This document shows, in pieces, positions 45,770 to 56,144 of a stretch of 64,000 nt of DNA. The notes under the pieces were generated by a model. It had not been told where the DNA came from. It made no database searches and was given only the letters and a program-made list of their open reading frames with translations. The position numbers were made by a program, and so were the translations under genes. The stretch covers positions 35,780 to 99,779 of the forward strand of contig NZ_CAHP01000014.1 of NCBI RefSeq assembly GCF_000294655.1. Direction: 5' to 3'. How positions within the stretch are numbered: the stretch's first letter is position 1; each line of letters begins with the position of its first letter. The DNA comes from Magnetospirillum molischianum DSM 120. GTDB taxonomy: Bacteria; Pseudomonadota; Alphaproteobacteria; Rhodospirillales; Magnetospirillaceae.

Positions 45770-46915
45770 TCATTGCGGCAACGGCAGGGTCCGGCGAGCC
45801 CACCTCCGAACCAGCTTTCGGCCCGGTTTCTCGACCAGATGGTACAAAGCGATGGAAGCCAGCAGCGTAATGACAGCATAGATCCCAAAAGCCACGAGAC
45901 TAGGCTGACCCGGCTTGATCAAAAGAAAATTAACCCAATCTTTTACAAGGTAATGACAAAGATAAGTAGAATAAGATATGGTTCCAATATAAACAAGAAA
46001 CGGCCGCGCCAGAATCACTGACAGCGGCGCGCCCGGCACGGTCAAAGCCAGGACCACCATGGCAAAGGCCGCAGGCAGGGTAAGATAATCCGGCACCGCC
46101 GTCACTGCGGTGAGCACGAACAACACCGTCGCACCAGCCAGCGCCGCCCAATGTACCATCGGGCCAATGCCGCCGCTCAGGTTGTAGAAACGGCATAACG
46201 CCATTCCGACCAGAAACTCGAATACACAGCGTTCAAGTCCGAACCGGGCGATGCCATCACCGATCGACGGCACTCCGACACCATAAAAAAAGGCAGCCAG
46301 CGCGGCCAGCAGTCCGACCACGACCGCCACGGCATCCAACGGATACCGGATGTAGCGCACCAGCACGAACGCCGCCGCCGGAAACGCGCAATAAGCGAAA
46401 GCCTCGACGCTGATCGACCAAGACGGGATGTTCCAGGCTGGACCGGGCAAAAAGCCCCAATTGTGCATCAGCACTAAACTGAACAGGTAATAGGAAGAAT
46501 CGTAGCGTTCTCCAATCACCTTCTCACTGGAGAACAGAATTATGGCGAGGGGATTGGCCAGAAACGCCACACTGATGACCAAATAGAGCGGATAAATCCG
46601 GGCCAGCCGGGCCGAGGCGAATTCTCGCAGCGAAACCGCCGAGATCCGCCGGAACAGGCTCGCATAATTCAGATGGATAACAAATCCGCTTAGAATAAAG
46701 AACAGATCGACCGCTAAATAGCCGCCGCCCCACAACGCCATCAGCCAAGGCCCGCTCAACGGCCACAAATGTTCGCGGAAATGATAGAAGACCACCCACC
46801 AGGCGGCCAGACCGCGAAGGCTCGTCAAGGCGAGAAGCTGAGGCGGGCGTTGCCCATCTTGCCGGTCCGTCCTGTTAAGCGGCACGGATCGCGGCGGATC
46901 AGACATCCTCGTCAT
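45770..46915 (-). CDS. acyltransferase family 3 (OafA-like) membrane protein
   Basis: A 381-residue integral membrane acyltransferase with about ten helices. The catalytic histidine is in WWVVFYHFREHLWPL (about residue 45) and the conserved arginine cluster follows in FASARLARIYPLYL. Such enzymes add O-acetyl or O-succinyl groups to sugars on the periplasmic face. The start is placed at 46915, where ATG overlaps the TGA of the upstream deacetylase gene by 4 bases and GGGGAGGGGAGG precedes it. A longer frame reaching 47047 only overlaps that neighbour. It probably decorates the exopolysaccharide. Confidence 0.87.
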   Translation of the reverse strand: MTRMSDPPRSVPLNRTDRQDGQRPPQLLALTSLRGLAAWWVVFYHFREHLWPLSGPWLMALWGGGYLAVDLFFILSGFVIHLNYASLFRRISAVSLREFASARLARIYPLYLVISVAFLANPLAIILFSSEKVIGERYDSSYYLFSLVLMHNWGFLPGPAWNIPSWSISVEAFAYCAFPAAAFVLVRYIRYPLDAVAVVVGLLAALAAFFYGVGVPSIGDGIARFGLERCVFEFLVGMALCRFYNLSGGIGPMVHWAALAGATVLFVLTAVTAVPDYLTLPAAFAMVVLALTVPGAPLSVILARPFLVYIGTISYSTYLCHYLVKDWVNFLLIKPGQPSLVAFGIYAVITLLASIALYHLVEKPGRKLVRRWARRTLPLPQ

Positions 46916-48009
46916 CCGCCTCCCCTCCCCGCCTCGGACACGGAGTCCCGCGTCTCCCCTGATCGAGCCAGTGCGTAAATTTCCTCGGGTGTGGCCGGTC
47001 GGCCAGCGATCTCTCCCAGAAAGAAATCGAGATACGCCTCGATCCAACCAAGGAACAGATCACGGTCGCGCTCGGTGCGAACATATGGCGAGCCGCCGGG
47101 CAGCAACGAAGAGGAATGATAGGTCAAATGAAATAACCGCTGCCCACGCGATAGAAGCGCAAGGGTAAGGGCCTTGGCCTCCTCAAGACTGAACCCCTCG
47201 GGTGATAGCCGCACCCGATTAATCAGGCCGAACCGGGCCAGAAGACCCGGCACATGCAGATACCGAGCCAAAGCACCGCAGACCAGCGTTGAAAACGGTG
47301 ATGGGTCCGCCCCGGCCCAGCGGCCGATCAGAGCGCAGGTCAGCGGCAATTCCATCAAGGTCCGGTCCCGGTCCAGCCAATACGGAGCGACGCCGAAACG
47401 GCGATAATCCGGCCCTCCCCCGGCGGCGAAACTGGTGAAGGGCACCACGCTACACTCCATCCGGTAGCCCAGATCGATCAGGCTGGTCACACTGTGCGCC
47501 CCAGTGCCATAGCGGCCCGCACGATAGAGAATCGGACGACAGCCCAGATTGGTTTCGATTTCGTCGGTCAGCCGGGCAATCTTTTGAAACTCGACTGCGG
47601 CGGGCAAATTGCCAGCGAAGGAATTGCGGGCACAGATGTCCTCGGTGAGAGGCGGAGTCACCCAGGGGTGAAGCTGGGCCCCGATGCCGCACCGACCAGA
47701 TTCCAGATAGTCGCGCAAGGGCTGATACCCCTGGGGCTGAGAGGCAACAGCAAAATCAACCAGATAGGTGGGGCGGCAACCAAAGCGCTCGAACAGGCGT
47801 TGCGCTCGATATTGCTCGGCAATATTGCGTACCGAAACGCAATCCGATGAAAAATGCCGCCAGTCGAATTCCTCTTCAGCATCAACCAGGACGACCAGAA
47901 GGGGTTCTCCCTGAGGCAGGCGAACCCAAGCCCCAGGCTCGGCCGGGGGAACGCTGGCGCTGGCCGCAAAGCTGGGCCGACCACCAGACCGAGGCGAAAC
48001 CGCGATCAA
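46912..48009 (-). CDS. WalW/polysaccharide deacetylase-like protein
   Basis: A 365-residue protein with a divergent NodB-type fold: VLVDAEEEFDWR supplies the acidic metal site, QLHPWVTPPL the histidine motif and YRAGRYGTG the arginine motif, with LTYHSSSLLPGGSPYV near the end. No signal peptide. This is the WalW-like deacetylase seen in polysaccharide loci; it would remove acyl groups from a sugar intermediate. The only start codon in the open frame at this end is a TTG without a good ribosome site, so the true N-terminus may lie further in. It is coupled to the acyltransferase by a 4-base overlap, which suggests alternating acylation and deacylation. Confidence 0.75.
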   Translation of the reverse strand: MIAVSPRSGGRPSFAASASVPPAEPGAWVRLPQGEPLLVVLVDAEEEFDWRHFSSDCVSVRNIAEQYRAQRLFERFGCRPTYLVDFAVASQPQGYQPLRDYLESGRCGIGAQLHPWVTPPLTEDICARNSFAGNLPAAVEFQKIARLTDEIETNLGCRPILYRAGRYGTGAHSVTSLIDLGYRMECSVVPFTSFAAGGGPDYRRFGVAPYWLDRDRTLMELPLTCALIGRWAGADPSPFSTLVCGALARYLHVPGLLARFGLINRVRLSPEGFSLEEAKALTLALLSRGQRLFHLTYHSSSLLPGGSPYVRTERDRDLFLGWIEAYLDFFLGEIAGRPATPEEIYALARSGETRDSVSEAGRGGG

Positions 48010-48403
48010 AAGACCCGGCGCTTCGGCTGGGTCGGCGCAAGGCGAACAGCCCCCTGGCGTCTTCGGTCCCGGCGCTCCGCGCCCCCATCAGGTTTCATCA
48101 TCAAGCCCGCTCGATAGACGCCAACGAACGAAAATCTACGTTTATAAACGAAATAACGCTGAACTTTGCCGTTTGAAACGAAATAATGACTACGCAGACT
48201 AACCAGAAAGAACACACCCTGTCATTTTATTCAGCTATCGCAATCAGTTTAGACACACTATCATCTGCCCAACAAAGCGGGTCATTTATTGAAATTATTA
48301 GCGCTCACTTCACAAAGGTGACGCAATATATTTTTTTCGATGATTTATAACCATATGTTTCAATCGGCGACTAGAGCACCACAGCCAAACGAGGGCCAAA
48401 GCC
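48010..48403. other. 394-base divergent intergenic region with phased ACGAAA repeats
   Basis: An AT-rich promoter region between the WalW-like gene (minus strand) and the priming transferase (plus strand). AAACGAAATAA occurs at 48146-48156 and 48176-48186, 30 bases apart, and a related GAACGAAAAT at 48126-48135. The ACGAAA cores are thus at 48128, 48148 and 48178, on the same face of the helix. I see no sigma-54 element here. Confidence 0.45.
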
Positions 48404-49843
48404 ATGCTTCGTGTCTTCAGGCACTACGTCAACATTCCAGCATTCTTCCTGGCTGCGGGTGAGGCGACGATCCTATTCACACTGACCTACAGCACATCTC
48501 ACTTACTAAGCGCCAACGGCTTCGATATCCCGACCGATCACGCATTTGCCTCGGCAAGCGTACTGACAGCGGTGGTTCTGCTGGCGATGTCGGCGGTCGG
48601 ACTCTATAACCGCGCGCATTTCGTTCACCGTCGCGATGTGTTATCGCGAACCCTGGTGGTGTTCCCTCTAATCCTGATCTTCATCAGTCAGGCTTTGCTG
48701 GGATATGGCTGGCTGACCAGTAGTCAAACTCAATCTGGCTATTATGTCCTGGCCGGGACAGGTCTGCTTTTATTCCTCCCAGTGCTACTGGGAGTCCGCG
48801 AATTGTTTCTCCTTCTGGTGGACCATTTCGATGGATTAAAGCGCCGCGTGTTGGTGGTGGGGTCCGGGCCGCGCGCGGCCAAGATCGACCGATTGAGCCG
48901 GGACATGCTGGATCGCGCCTATACCATCGTGGGGTTCGTCCGCCTCGATCACCCCCAGCAACAGCCCCCGTCGGTTCCTCTGCCACAGGGCAACCGGCGC
49001 ACCTCCCATCGACGCGACGATTACCAAGTGGCTGCGGCTGATCTGGCCGATTTTTGCGCTGCCAACGCGATAGACGAACTGGTAGTTGCCTCGACCGAGC
49101 GTCGCGGCCTCCCGGTGCAGGATCTGCTGGCCTGCAAGCTGCGTGGCATCCAGGTTGTTGAATACACAACCTTCTGGGAACGAGAAAGCGGCCAAGTAGA
49201 TCTCCACGATATCGCCCCAAGTTGGTTGATATTCTGCGACGGCTTCAAGATGAACACCCTGCGGGCAATGGTAAAACGCTCGTTCGACATCGTGATCAGC
49301 TCCATATTGCTGGTGCTGACCCTGCCGCTGACCATCCCCTCCGCCCTGCTGATTATCCTAGAGAGTCGCGGCCCGATTTTTTATCGGCAAGAGCGCGTCG
49401 GACTGAATGGAAAGCCGTTCTGGATTCTCAAATTCCGCAGCATGCAGACAGACGCCGAGAAAGATGGCCCCCGCTGGGCAGCGAAAAATGACAGCCGGGT
49501 GACGCGGGTCGGTGCCTTTCTCCGCAAGGTCCGCATCGATGAGATCCCTCAGGTGCTGAACGTGCTGAAGGGCGAAATGAGCTTCGTTGGTCCACGGCCC
49601 GAACGCCCCGTTTTCGTCGAAAAATTGATCAATGAAATTCCGTACTACAACAACAGACACGTCACGAAACCAGGAATTACCGGTTGGGCTCAAATAAATT
49701 ATCCTTATGGAGCGACAATAGAAGACGCTAAGATGAAACTTTCATACGATCTATACTACATAAAAAATAATAGCCTGTTTCTCGATGTCCTAATAACGAT
49801 ACAAACGCTGAACGTGTTGCTCTGGAACAAAGGGGCACGTTGA
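48404..49843 (+). CDS. undecaprenyl-phosphate sugar phosphotransferase (priming transferase), exosortase A system-associated
   Basis: A 479-residue polyprenyl phosphoglycosyltransferase. Four or five N-terminal helices and a CoA-binding-like domain ([18 protein letters not shown], about residue 145) precede the catalytic region: [20 protein letters not shown], then [26 protein letters not shown] with the catalytic Asp-Glu pair nearby, and [11 protein letters not shown]. It moves the first sugar-1-phosphate onto undecaprenyl phosphate to start the repeat unit. It is the TIGR03013-type member found in exosortase A loci. It is followed after 34 bases by the PrsK/PrsR/PrsT operon and may share its transcript. 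Confidence 0.92.
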   Translation: MLRVFRHYVNIPAFFLAAGEATILFTLTYSTSHLLSANGFDIPTDHAFASASVLTAVVLLAMSAVGLYNRAHFVHRRDVLSRTLVVFPLILIFISQALLGYGWLTSSQTQSGYYVLAGTGLLLFLPVLLGVRELFLLLVDHFDGLKRRVLVVGSGPRAAKIDRLSRDMLDRAYTIVGFVRLDHPQQQPPSVPLPQGNRRTSHRRDDYQVAAADLADFCAANAIDELVVASTERRGLPVQDLLACKLRGIQVVEYTTFWERESGQVDLHDIAPSWLIFCDGFKMNTLRAMVKRSFDIVISSILLVLTLPLTIPSALLIILESRGPIFYRQERVGLNGKPFWILKFRSMQTDAEKDGPRWAAKNDSRVTRVGAFLRKVRIDEIPQVLNVLKGEMSFVGPRPERPVFVEKLINEIPYYNNRHVTKPGITGWAQINYPYGATIEDAKMKLSYDLYYIKNNSLFLDVLITIQTLNVLLWNKGAR

Positions 49844-49877
49844 CGATGGAAACATCGACTGGGGAGCATAGATCAGC

Positions 49878-51983
49878 GTGAATGCCTTGGTGGCCATAAC
49901 CAGCTATGCGTCCTGCCTGGTCGCCTTTTTTGGGCTAACCGCGCTTGTGGTGACCAGCCGCGTCGGTCGCCACAAGCGCGGTTTGTTGTTGGCAGCAGGA
50001 CTGGCCACTCTTCTCTGGTCTGGGGTCATGGTGCTGTTCCTGCTGAACAGCTTCCCAAACAGACCATTGATATCATTTGAAATCGCACGAAACCTCTCGT
50101 GGCTTCTGCTGCTATGGTCCCTGCTGGAAGACAAGAACGGCAGATTGTTTTCACTCCGACGGCCAGTCCTGATCGTCGCCACCCTTCTCCCACTGACGGG
50201 GATTGGGCTGGCCATTCTGCTGACCCCACTTAGTCCCGCCGTCATTACGGCAACTCAGTTGGCACTGATCTTGACGCCGGTTCTTGGCCTTCTTTCGGTC
50301 GAGAATCTTCTGCGCAACGCCACCCTGTCGCAACGCTGGGAAGTGAAATTCCTCTGCCTCGGCCTCGGCATGGTTTTCGCCTACGACTTCATTCTCTATT
50401 CCGATGCCTTGCTGCTACAAAGGATGGACAAAGAATTCTTTATTGCCCGCGGCTTCGTGACCGCCTTGGCAGTGCCACCCCTTGCCATTTCCTTCATTCG
50501 GATATTGCGTCGGTCGCACAATCGGGATCTCGACATCCACGTTTCGCGTCATACCGTTTTTCATTCCCTGGCGCTGCTGGCCTGCGGGCTTTATCTGGTT
50601 TCGATGGGCACGGTTGCCGCCGGTCTGCGCCTGATGAATGAAGAATGGGGCAGCGTGCTACAGATTACCTTCATGATCGGTGGCTTGCTGTTGCTGGGCA
50701 CCCTGCTAGGGTCGGGCCAAGCCAGATCGCGGGCGAGGCTGTTCATCAACAAGAACTTCTATTCCCACAAATACGATTACCGCGAGGAATGGCTGCGCTT
50801 CATCCGCATCCTGTCCTCGCACCAGAAGCTGTCGATGGGCGAACGCATCATCCGCTCGATCGCCGATATCCTCGATAGCCCGGCCGGGGCCTTGTGGGTA
50901 ATGCGTGAGCAGGATGATTGTTTTGTCCCCGACACCGCCTGGAACTATCACGGAGAGCGCCCCTGTGAGCGGCGCGACGCTTCCTTGCCGACGTTCTTCG
51001 CCTCCAACGGGAACATCGTCGATCTCGACGACGTGCGGGCAGGCGGTAACCTCCCCCCCGGCCTGATCGTGCCGGACTGGATTCTCGCCAACGCCCAGGC
51101 ATGGGTGATCTTGCCCCTTATTCATCGCGACGTGGTTCTGGGTATGCTGATACTCGACCGCGCGCGCGCGCCGCGCCGCCTCGATACCGAAGACCGCGAC
51201 CTGATCAAGGCCGTCGCCAGCCATGCCGCCAGCGCTCTGGCCGAGGAATTAGCGTCGGAGGCGTTAAGCAATGCCCAGCGGCTGGAGGAGTTCAACCACC
51301 GCTTCGCTTTTGTCGTTCACGACATCAAAAATGTTGTCAGCCAGATTTCGCTGGTCGTCGTCAATGCCGAACGCTTCGGCGATCGCCCCGATTTCCAGCG
51401 CGACATGATGGAAACCGTGCGGAACGCGGTCCAGCGCTTGCAGACCCTGCTCGCCCAGCTCACGCAGCAGAACCTCGAAGAGCAGTCGCCGCGCGAGGAT
51501 ATCGACATCGCCCCGCTGCTGCGTCAGGTCGTCTCTCGCTGGCGCGGCAGCAAACCCGACCTCGCTGCCGAGATTCCCCCCGGCCCTCTGTACGCCCAGG
51601 GACAAGCCGACGCCGTGACATCGGTGCTCGACCACCTTCTCGACAACGCCATCATCGCGGCGGGAAACAACGGCACAGTCTCGCTCGAAGTTCAGGACGG
51701 CGAGACACATCTGATCATCAAGGTCGAGGATAACGGACCGGGCATGGATAGCGACTTCGTACGAAACGAACTTTTTCGCCCCCTTCATTCCACCAAGACC
51801 TTTGGATACGGCCTGGGAGCCTACCAGACCCGCCATCTGATCCGCAGGATGGGGGGAACCCTTGAGGTTGAAAGCCTGCCTGGACATGGAACCAGAATGC
51901 GGGTGTGGCTCCGGCGCGGGACGATGGCGGCATCCGCCGGTCATCCTCCTGAAGCTTCGGACCAGAAGGAAGCCCGCGCATGA
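49878..51983 (+). CDS. prsK: histidine kinase of the PEP-CTERM system
   Basis: A 701-residue membrane kinase. The first 280 residues contain about eight helices (TIGR02916-type sensor region), followed by a GAF-like domain (about 300-450) and a histidine kinase core: His481 in FAFVVHDIKNVVSQISL, N-box LDHLLDNAIIAAG, and G-box VEDNGPGMDSD. It begins at a GTG and overlaps the response regulator gene by 4 bases (ATGA). In Zoogloea the PrsK/PrsR pair, together with RpoN, is reported to drive PEP-CTERM genes and flocculation. The signal sensed is unknown. Confidence 0.92.
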   Translation: MNALVAITSYASCLVAFFGLTALVVTSRVGRHKRGLLLAAGLATLLWSGVMVLFLLNSFPNRPLISFEIARNLSWLLLLWSLLEDKNGRLFSLRRPVLIVATLLPLTGIGLAILLTPLSPAVITATQLALILTPVLGLLSVENLLRNATLSQRWEVKFLCLGLGMVFAYDFILYSDALLLQRMDKEFFIARGFVTALAVPPLAISFIRILRRSHNRDLDIHVSRHTVFHSLALLACGLYLVSMGTVAAGLRLMNEEWGSVLQITFMIGGLLLLGTLLGSGQARSRARLFINKNFYSHKYDYREEWLRFIRILSSHQKLSMGERIIRSIADILDSPAGALWVMREQDDCFVPDTAWNYHGERPCERRDASLPTFFASNGNIVDLDDVRAGGNLPPGLIVPDWILANAQAWVILPLIHRDVVLGMLILDRARAPRRLDTEDRDLIKAVASHAASALAEELASEALSNAQRLEEFNHRFAFVVHDIKNVVSQISLVVVNAERFGDRPDFQRDMMETVRNAVQRLQTLLAQLTQQNLEEQSPREDIDIAPLLRQVVSRWRGSKPDLAAEIPPGPLYAQGQADAVTSVLDHLLDNAIIAAGNNGTVSLEVQDGETHLIIKVEDNGPGMDSDFVRNELFRPLHSTKTFGYGLGAYQTRHLIRRMGGTLEVESLPGHGTRMRVWLRRGTMAASAGHPPEASDQKEARA

Positions 51984-53347
51984 CGGAGGATCGGCGCAAA
52001 GTTCTGATCGTCGAGGATAATTCCAGTCTCCGCAGTCAACTGAAATGGAGCCTTGCCGATTACGAGGTGTTCGCGGTCGGCGAACGCAAGGAGGCTCTCG
52101 CGTTGATGGGACGGGAACGTCCGCCGGTTGTCGTGCTCGATCTCGGCTTGCCGCCCGATCCCAACGGTGCCAGCGAGGGATTGGAAACGCTGAACGCCAT
52201 GCTGGCCTTGCAGCCTTTGACCAAGGTCATTGTCGCCAGCGGCAATGAGGAGCGGGCCAATGCCCTCAAGGCCATCAGCCTGGGAGCCTACGATTTCCAC
52301 CCCAAGCCCGTTCATCCCCCAATGCTACTGCACACGGTCGAGCGCGCCTTTTATCTTTTCGATCTGGAAGACGAGAACCTTCGTCTGTCCAACCAACAGA
52401 AATCATCGCCACTGGCCGGAATCATCGCCACAACCCCGGTAATGATGCAGGTATGCCGGACGGTGGAGCGCGTGGCGACCGCCAACGTGGCGGTTCTGAT
52501 AACCGGCGAGAGCGGCACCGGCAAAGAGGTGTTTGCCCGAACCACCCATGATCTCAGTCCGCGCGCGGGCAAGCCCTTTGTCGCCATCAACTGCGCCGCC
52601 ATCCCGGATAATCTTTTGGAATCCGAATTGTTCGGCCATGAGAAGGGAGCCTTCACCGGCGCGGTCAAACAGACCCTGGGCAAGATCGAACAGGCGCATA
52701 CCGGTACCCTGTTCCTCGACGAAATCGGCGACATGCCCTTGGCCCTTCAGGCCAAGCTGCTGCGCTTCTTGCAAAACCGCACCATCGAACGGGTTGGCGG
52801 CCGGAAGGAAATCGATGTGGACGTGCGCGTTATCTCGGCCACCAACCGGGTTCTGGCGACCATGATCGAAAACGGCACCTTCCGCGACGACCTGTTCTAT
52901 CGGCTGAATGAAGTCGGCATCCACATCCCCCCCTTGCGCGAACGCCCAGGAGATGCCGCAGTGCTGGCGCGCTCTCTTCTTCTGAAATTTTCCAAGGCTT
53001 TCAAAACAGCCCCCAAGGGCTTTTCCGCCGAGGCGCTGGCGGCGATCGCCACGTATCCCTGGCCCGGCAACGTGCGTGAACTGGAAAACCGGGTCAAGCG
53101 TGCGACGCTGATGGCCAACGGGAAACAGATAACCCCCGAGGATCTCGACATCCAGATCGATGCCTCCCCCCTCGCCATGCCCTCGTTGCGCCAGATCCGC
53201 GAACAGGCCGAAACCAACGCGGTGATCCAGGCCCTGGCCATAGCCGACAACAACGTGTCGGAAGCGGCCCTGTTATTAGGGGTATCGCGCCCAACCATTT
53301 ACGAACTGATGAAGAACGCCAACATCAAGAGAAAGGACCGTTCATGA
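51980..53347 (+). CDS. prsR: sigma-54-dependent response regulator of the PEP-CTERM system
   Basis: A 455-residue NtrC-class activator: receiver domain with phospho-acceptor Asp54 in VVVLDLGLPP, AAA+ domain with Walker A GESGTGKE (about 176-183), the sigma-54 contact loop GAFTGA at 223-228, Walker B TLFLDEIGD, and a Fis-type helix-turn-helix at the end (SEAALLLGVSRPTIYELMK). It should activate sigma-54 promoters such as the ones seen upstream of the PEP-CTERM gene and of the type I secretion operon. It is translationally coupled to prsK and prsT by ATGA overlaps on both sides. Confidence 0.94.
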   Translation: MTEDRRKVLIVEDNSSLRSQLKWSLADYEVFAVGERKEALALMGRERPPVVVLDLGLPPDPNGASEGLETLNAMLALQPLTKVIVASGNEERANALKAISLGAYDFHPKPVHPPMLLHTVERAFYLFDLEDENLRLSNQQKSSPLAGIIATTPVMMQVCRTVERVATANVAVLITGESGTGKEVFARTTHDLSPRAGKPFVAINCAAIPDNLLESELFGHEKGAFTGAVKQTLGKIEQAHTGTLFLDEIGDMPLALQAKLLRFLQNRTIERVGGRKEIDVDVRVISATNRVLATMIENGTFRDDLFYRLNEVGIHIPPLRERPGDAAVLARSLLLKFSKAFKTAPKGFSAEALAAIATYPWPGNVRELENRVKRATLMANGKQITPEDLDIQIDASPLAMPSLRQIREQAETNAVIQALAIADNNVSEAALLLGVSRPTIYELMKNANIKRKDRS

Positions 53348-56142
53348 ACGCCCCTTATCTCAGCCGCATCCTGGCGACGATCCTGACTGTTGGTGTTGTC
53401 GGCACCGGCCTGCCGGCCTTCGCGACCACAGATTCCGCTCCAACCAGCCAGAACCAGGACGAGACTCAGGCGGCGCGGCGCGCCGAAACTCTGCGGTCCA
53501 CCCTGATCCTGCTGAAAAATAAGGTCAAGGCCACCCCTCGCGACGGCACGATCCGCTTCGATCTTGGCATGGTGCACCTTCAGATGGGCGATTACGTCTC
53601 GGCCGAAAAGGAATTCCGCCTGGCCCGAGAGTACAATGTCGCGTCCGCCAAGGTTCTGCCCGTCCTCGGAATGAGCTATCTGGCACAAGGCAAGGCGCAG
53701 ATGGTCATCTCCGACCTTCAGCCCTGCCCCGACGACATCGATTGCAAGGCACGCATCCTCAGCCAGCGTTCCCGTGCGCAATTGAGCCTCGGCAATCTGG
53801 CCGAAGCCGATGTCGAGTCCCGCGCCGCCCTGGCGACAAACGCCAGCATTCCTGATGGCAAGATCGCCCGCGCCCTGGTTCTGATCGCCCAAAATCAAAG
53901 AACTGAGGCCGAAGCGCTGATCGATTCGGTGTTGCGCCTCCTTCCCGACCAGCCCGAAGCCTTGGCGGCCAAGGGCGATCTGCGCGCCATGGATGGCGAC
54001 GGTGACGCCGCGCAGTTGAACTATCGCCGCGCCATCCAGAACAACCCTCGCGACATCGTTTCCCGCCAGAAGCTGGCAATGCTGCTGCTCACCCTGGGCA
54101 AAGATGCCGAAGCGCGCGACGAAGTGGAGCGAAGCCTCAAGCTGGCACCAAAGGCCGTGATGGGGCTTTTCATCAAGGCTACGCTGCAAACCCGCGCCAA
54201 TCAATTCGGCGCGGCGATGGATACCGTCCGCCCAGTCGAAACCGAGATTGCGCAGTTGCCGCGCGGCCGCTACCTGCTGGGCACCATCCACGCTCTCAAT
54301 AACAACCTGCGTCAGGCCCAGGACCACGCCGAGAAATTCCATGCGGCTTTTCCCGCCAATCTGCCCGGCACGAAATTGGTGGCCGGGCTGTTCTTCCGCC
54401 AAGGCGCTTATGACAAGGTGATCGATCTGCTGGCACCGTTGCGCGGACAGATCGAGGAAGATCCCGCCGCATTGGAAATGCTGGGTTCGTCCTATCTTGC
54501 CGTCGGCCAAATCACCGAGGCCACCGAGATGCTGGCCAAGGCAACCCGGCTGCAACCCGACAATACCGGCGCGCAGACCAAGCTTGCGCTGTCGCATTTG
54601 CAGGAAGCGGCGACCCGCGATGTCGGCATTCACGAGCTGGAAGAGGTGGTGGACCGGAACCCCGAAAACCGACAGGCCGATCTGGCCCTGATTCTCTCCC
54701 ATATTGGCAACGGCGATTACGATCGTGCCGTCACCGCCGCCGAGTCCATGGCCCAGCGCCAGCCCAATACGCCCCTGCCGCTTTCTCTTAAAGGCATGGC
54801 CCTGGCAGCCAAAGGAAACACCGCCGCCGCCCGCGTCGCGTTTAAGGCTGCTCTGGAGAAGGATGCGAATTTCCTGCCCGCGGCCATCAACCTTGCCGAT
54901 CTGGATTTGAACGAAGGCAATCTGGCCCAGGCCCGCGAACCCCTCGACGCCATTCTGCGCCAGTCTCCTACCAATCTCCGAGCCTTGACGGCCCGTGCCC
55001 AGATCGAGATTCGTGGCAATGAGGTCAGTGCGGCCCTCCCCTTCCTCGAACGGGCGGCCGCAATTCGCCCGGAAGATAGCGCGACTAAGCTCCAATTACT
55101 GCGGGCGCTGATCGCCGCCGGCGAGACCGGACGTGCCGTCCTGGTCGCCACCGAGATGGCGCGTCTGGCCCCGCGCGATCCCTCGACCCTTGACGCGGCG
55201 GGAAGCGCCCTGCTGGCGGCGGGCAAGCGCGAGGACGGACTGGCCCTATTCCGCCAGATCGTCACTCAGGCTCCCTCCGATCCCCGGACGCATTTCCGCC
55301 TGGGACAGGTGCTGGCACGGATGGGGATGAATCGGGACGCCAAGGAGGCATTGGATAGAGCGATTGCCCTCGATCCCAAGTCTATCCCCGCCTGGACCGA
55401 ACGCATCCGGGTCGAGCAACAAACCTCGGGCTACAACGCGGCTCTGGCCCTGGCCCGGACCGCCAGCGGAAAGATCACCGACAATCCCTTTGCTCCGCTG
55501 CTGGTGGCGGATCTGCAAGCCGCCACCGACCATTTGCCCGAAGCGGAAGCGCTCTATCAGAAGCTATGGGATCAGACGAACTCGCCCGATATCATTCTTC
55601 GGCTTTACCGCACCATCGCGGATCGGAACGATCCCGTCCGCGCGCGTCGCCTGCTGACCGACTGGTTGGACAAAAATCCTGATGACCATTACGTGCGAGT
55701 GATGCTGGCCGATGATCTGCTGACCTCGAATGCCGTGCGCGAGGCGGCAGAGCAATACTCGATCCTGATCGACAAGACGCCCCGCAACGCGATGATTATG
55801 AATAATCTGGCCTGGGCCTACAGCCGGATGAAAGATCCCCGCGCGCTCCAGATGGCCAAGCGGGCTTTCGATATTTCTTCGAACGTACCGCAGATCCTCG
55901 ATACCTATGCTTTCCTGCTCTACCAAAGCGGTGAGTCCAAGACTGGTTCCGCCTTGATCCGACAGGCCTATAATATCGACCGGAACGATCCATCGATCGA
56001 ATATCACATGGCCATCGTGTTGGCAGATAGCGGAGACACCGCCGCCGCCCGCAAGATCCTAGCCCCGCTGGTTACAAAGAAGGTCGTGTTTCCAGATGCC
56101 GAGGACGCCCGGAAGCTCTATCAGCGCATTGGCGAGAGCTAG
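53344..56142 (+). CDS. prsT: exported TPR-repeat protein of the PEP-CTERM system, lipobox missing
   Basis: A 932-residue protein with a signal peptide ending GLPAFA and then some 22-24 tetratricopeptide repeats over nearly the whole length. It corresponds to the TIGR02917-type 'TPR lipoprotein' that follows prsR in exosortase A loci. Unlike most of that family there is no cysteine in the signal region, so here it should be a soluble periplasmic or secreted protein. The alpha-solenoid probably scaffolds the export machinery. The ATG overlaps the stop of prsR by 4 bases, and the downstream glycosyltransferase starts 2 bases after its own stop. Confidence 0.9.
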   Translation: MNAPYLSRILATILTVGVVGTGLPAFATTDSAPTSQNQDETQAARRAETLRSTLILLKNKVKATPRDGTIRFDLGMVHLQMGDYVSAEKEFRLAREYNVASAKVLPVLGMSYLAQGKAQMVISDLQPCPDDIDCKARILSQRSRAQLSLGNLAEADVESRAALATNASIPDGKIARALVLIAQNQRTEAEALIDSVLRLLPDQPEALAAKGDLRAMDGDGDAAQLNYRRAIQNNPRDIVSRQKLAMLLLTLGKDAEARDEVERSLKLAPKAVMGLFIKATLQTRANQFGAAMDTVRPVETEIAQLPRGRYLLGTIHALNNNLRQAQDHAEKFHAAFPANLPGTKLVAGLFFRQGAYDKVIDLLAPLRGQIEEDPAALEMLGSSYLAVGQITEATEMLAKATRLQPDNTGAQTKLALSHLQEAATRDVGIHELEEVVDRNPENRQADLALILSHIGNGDYDRAVTAAESMAQRQPNTPLPLSLKGMALAAKGNTAAARVAFKAALEKDANFLPAAINLADLDLNEGNLAQAREPLDAILRQSPTNLRALTARAQIEIRGNEVSAALPFLERAAAIRPEDSATKLQLLRALIAAGETGRAVLVATEMARLAPRDPSTLDAAGSALLAAGKREDGLALFRQIVTQAPSDPRTHFRLGQVLARMGMNRDAKEALDRAIALDPKSIPAWTERIRVEQQTSGYNAALALARTASGKITDNPFAPLLVADLQAATDHLPEAEALYQKLWDQTNSPDIILRLYRTIADRNDPVRARRLLTDWLDKNPDDHYVRVMLADDLLTSNAVREAAEQYSILIDKTPRNAMIMNNLAWAYSRMKDPRALQMAKRAFDISSNVPQILDTYAFLLYQSGESKTGSALIRQAYNIDRNDPSIEYHMAIVLADSGDTAAARKILAPLVTKKVVFPDAEDARKLYQRIGES

Positions 56143-56144
56143 AG

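Noticed and set aside
53299..55095. A 598-codon open frame antisense to prsT
   Set aside because: It is a by-product of GC-rich third positions in the TPR gene; the plus-strand frame has a signal peptide, TPR repeats and coupling to prsR.
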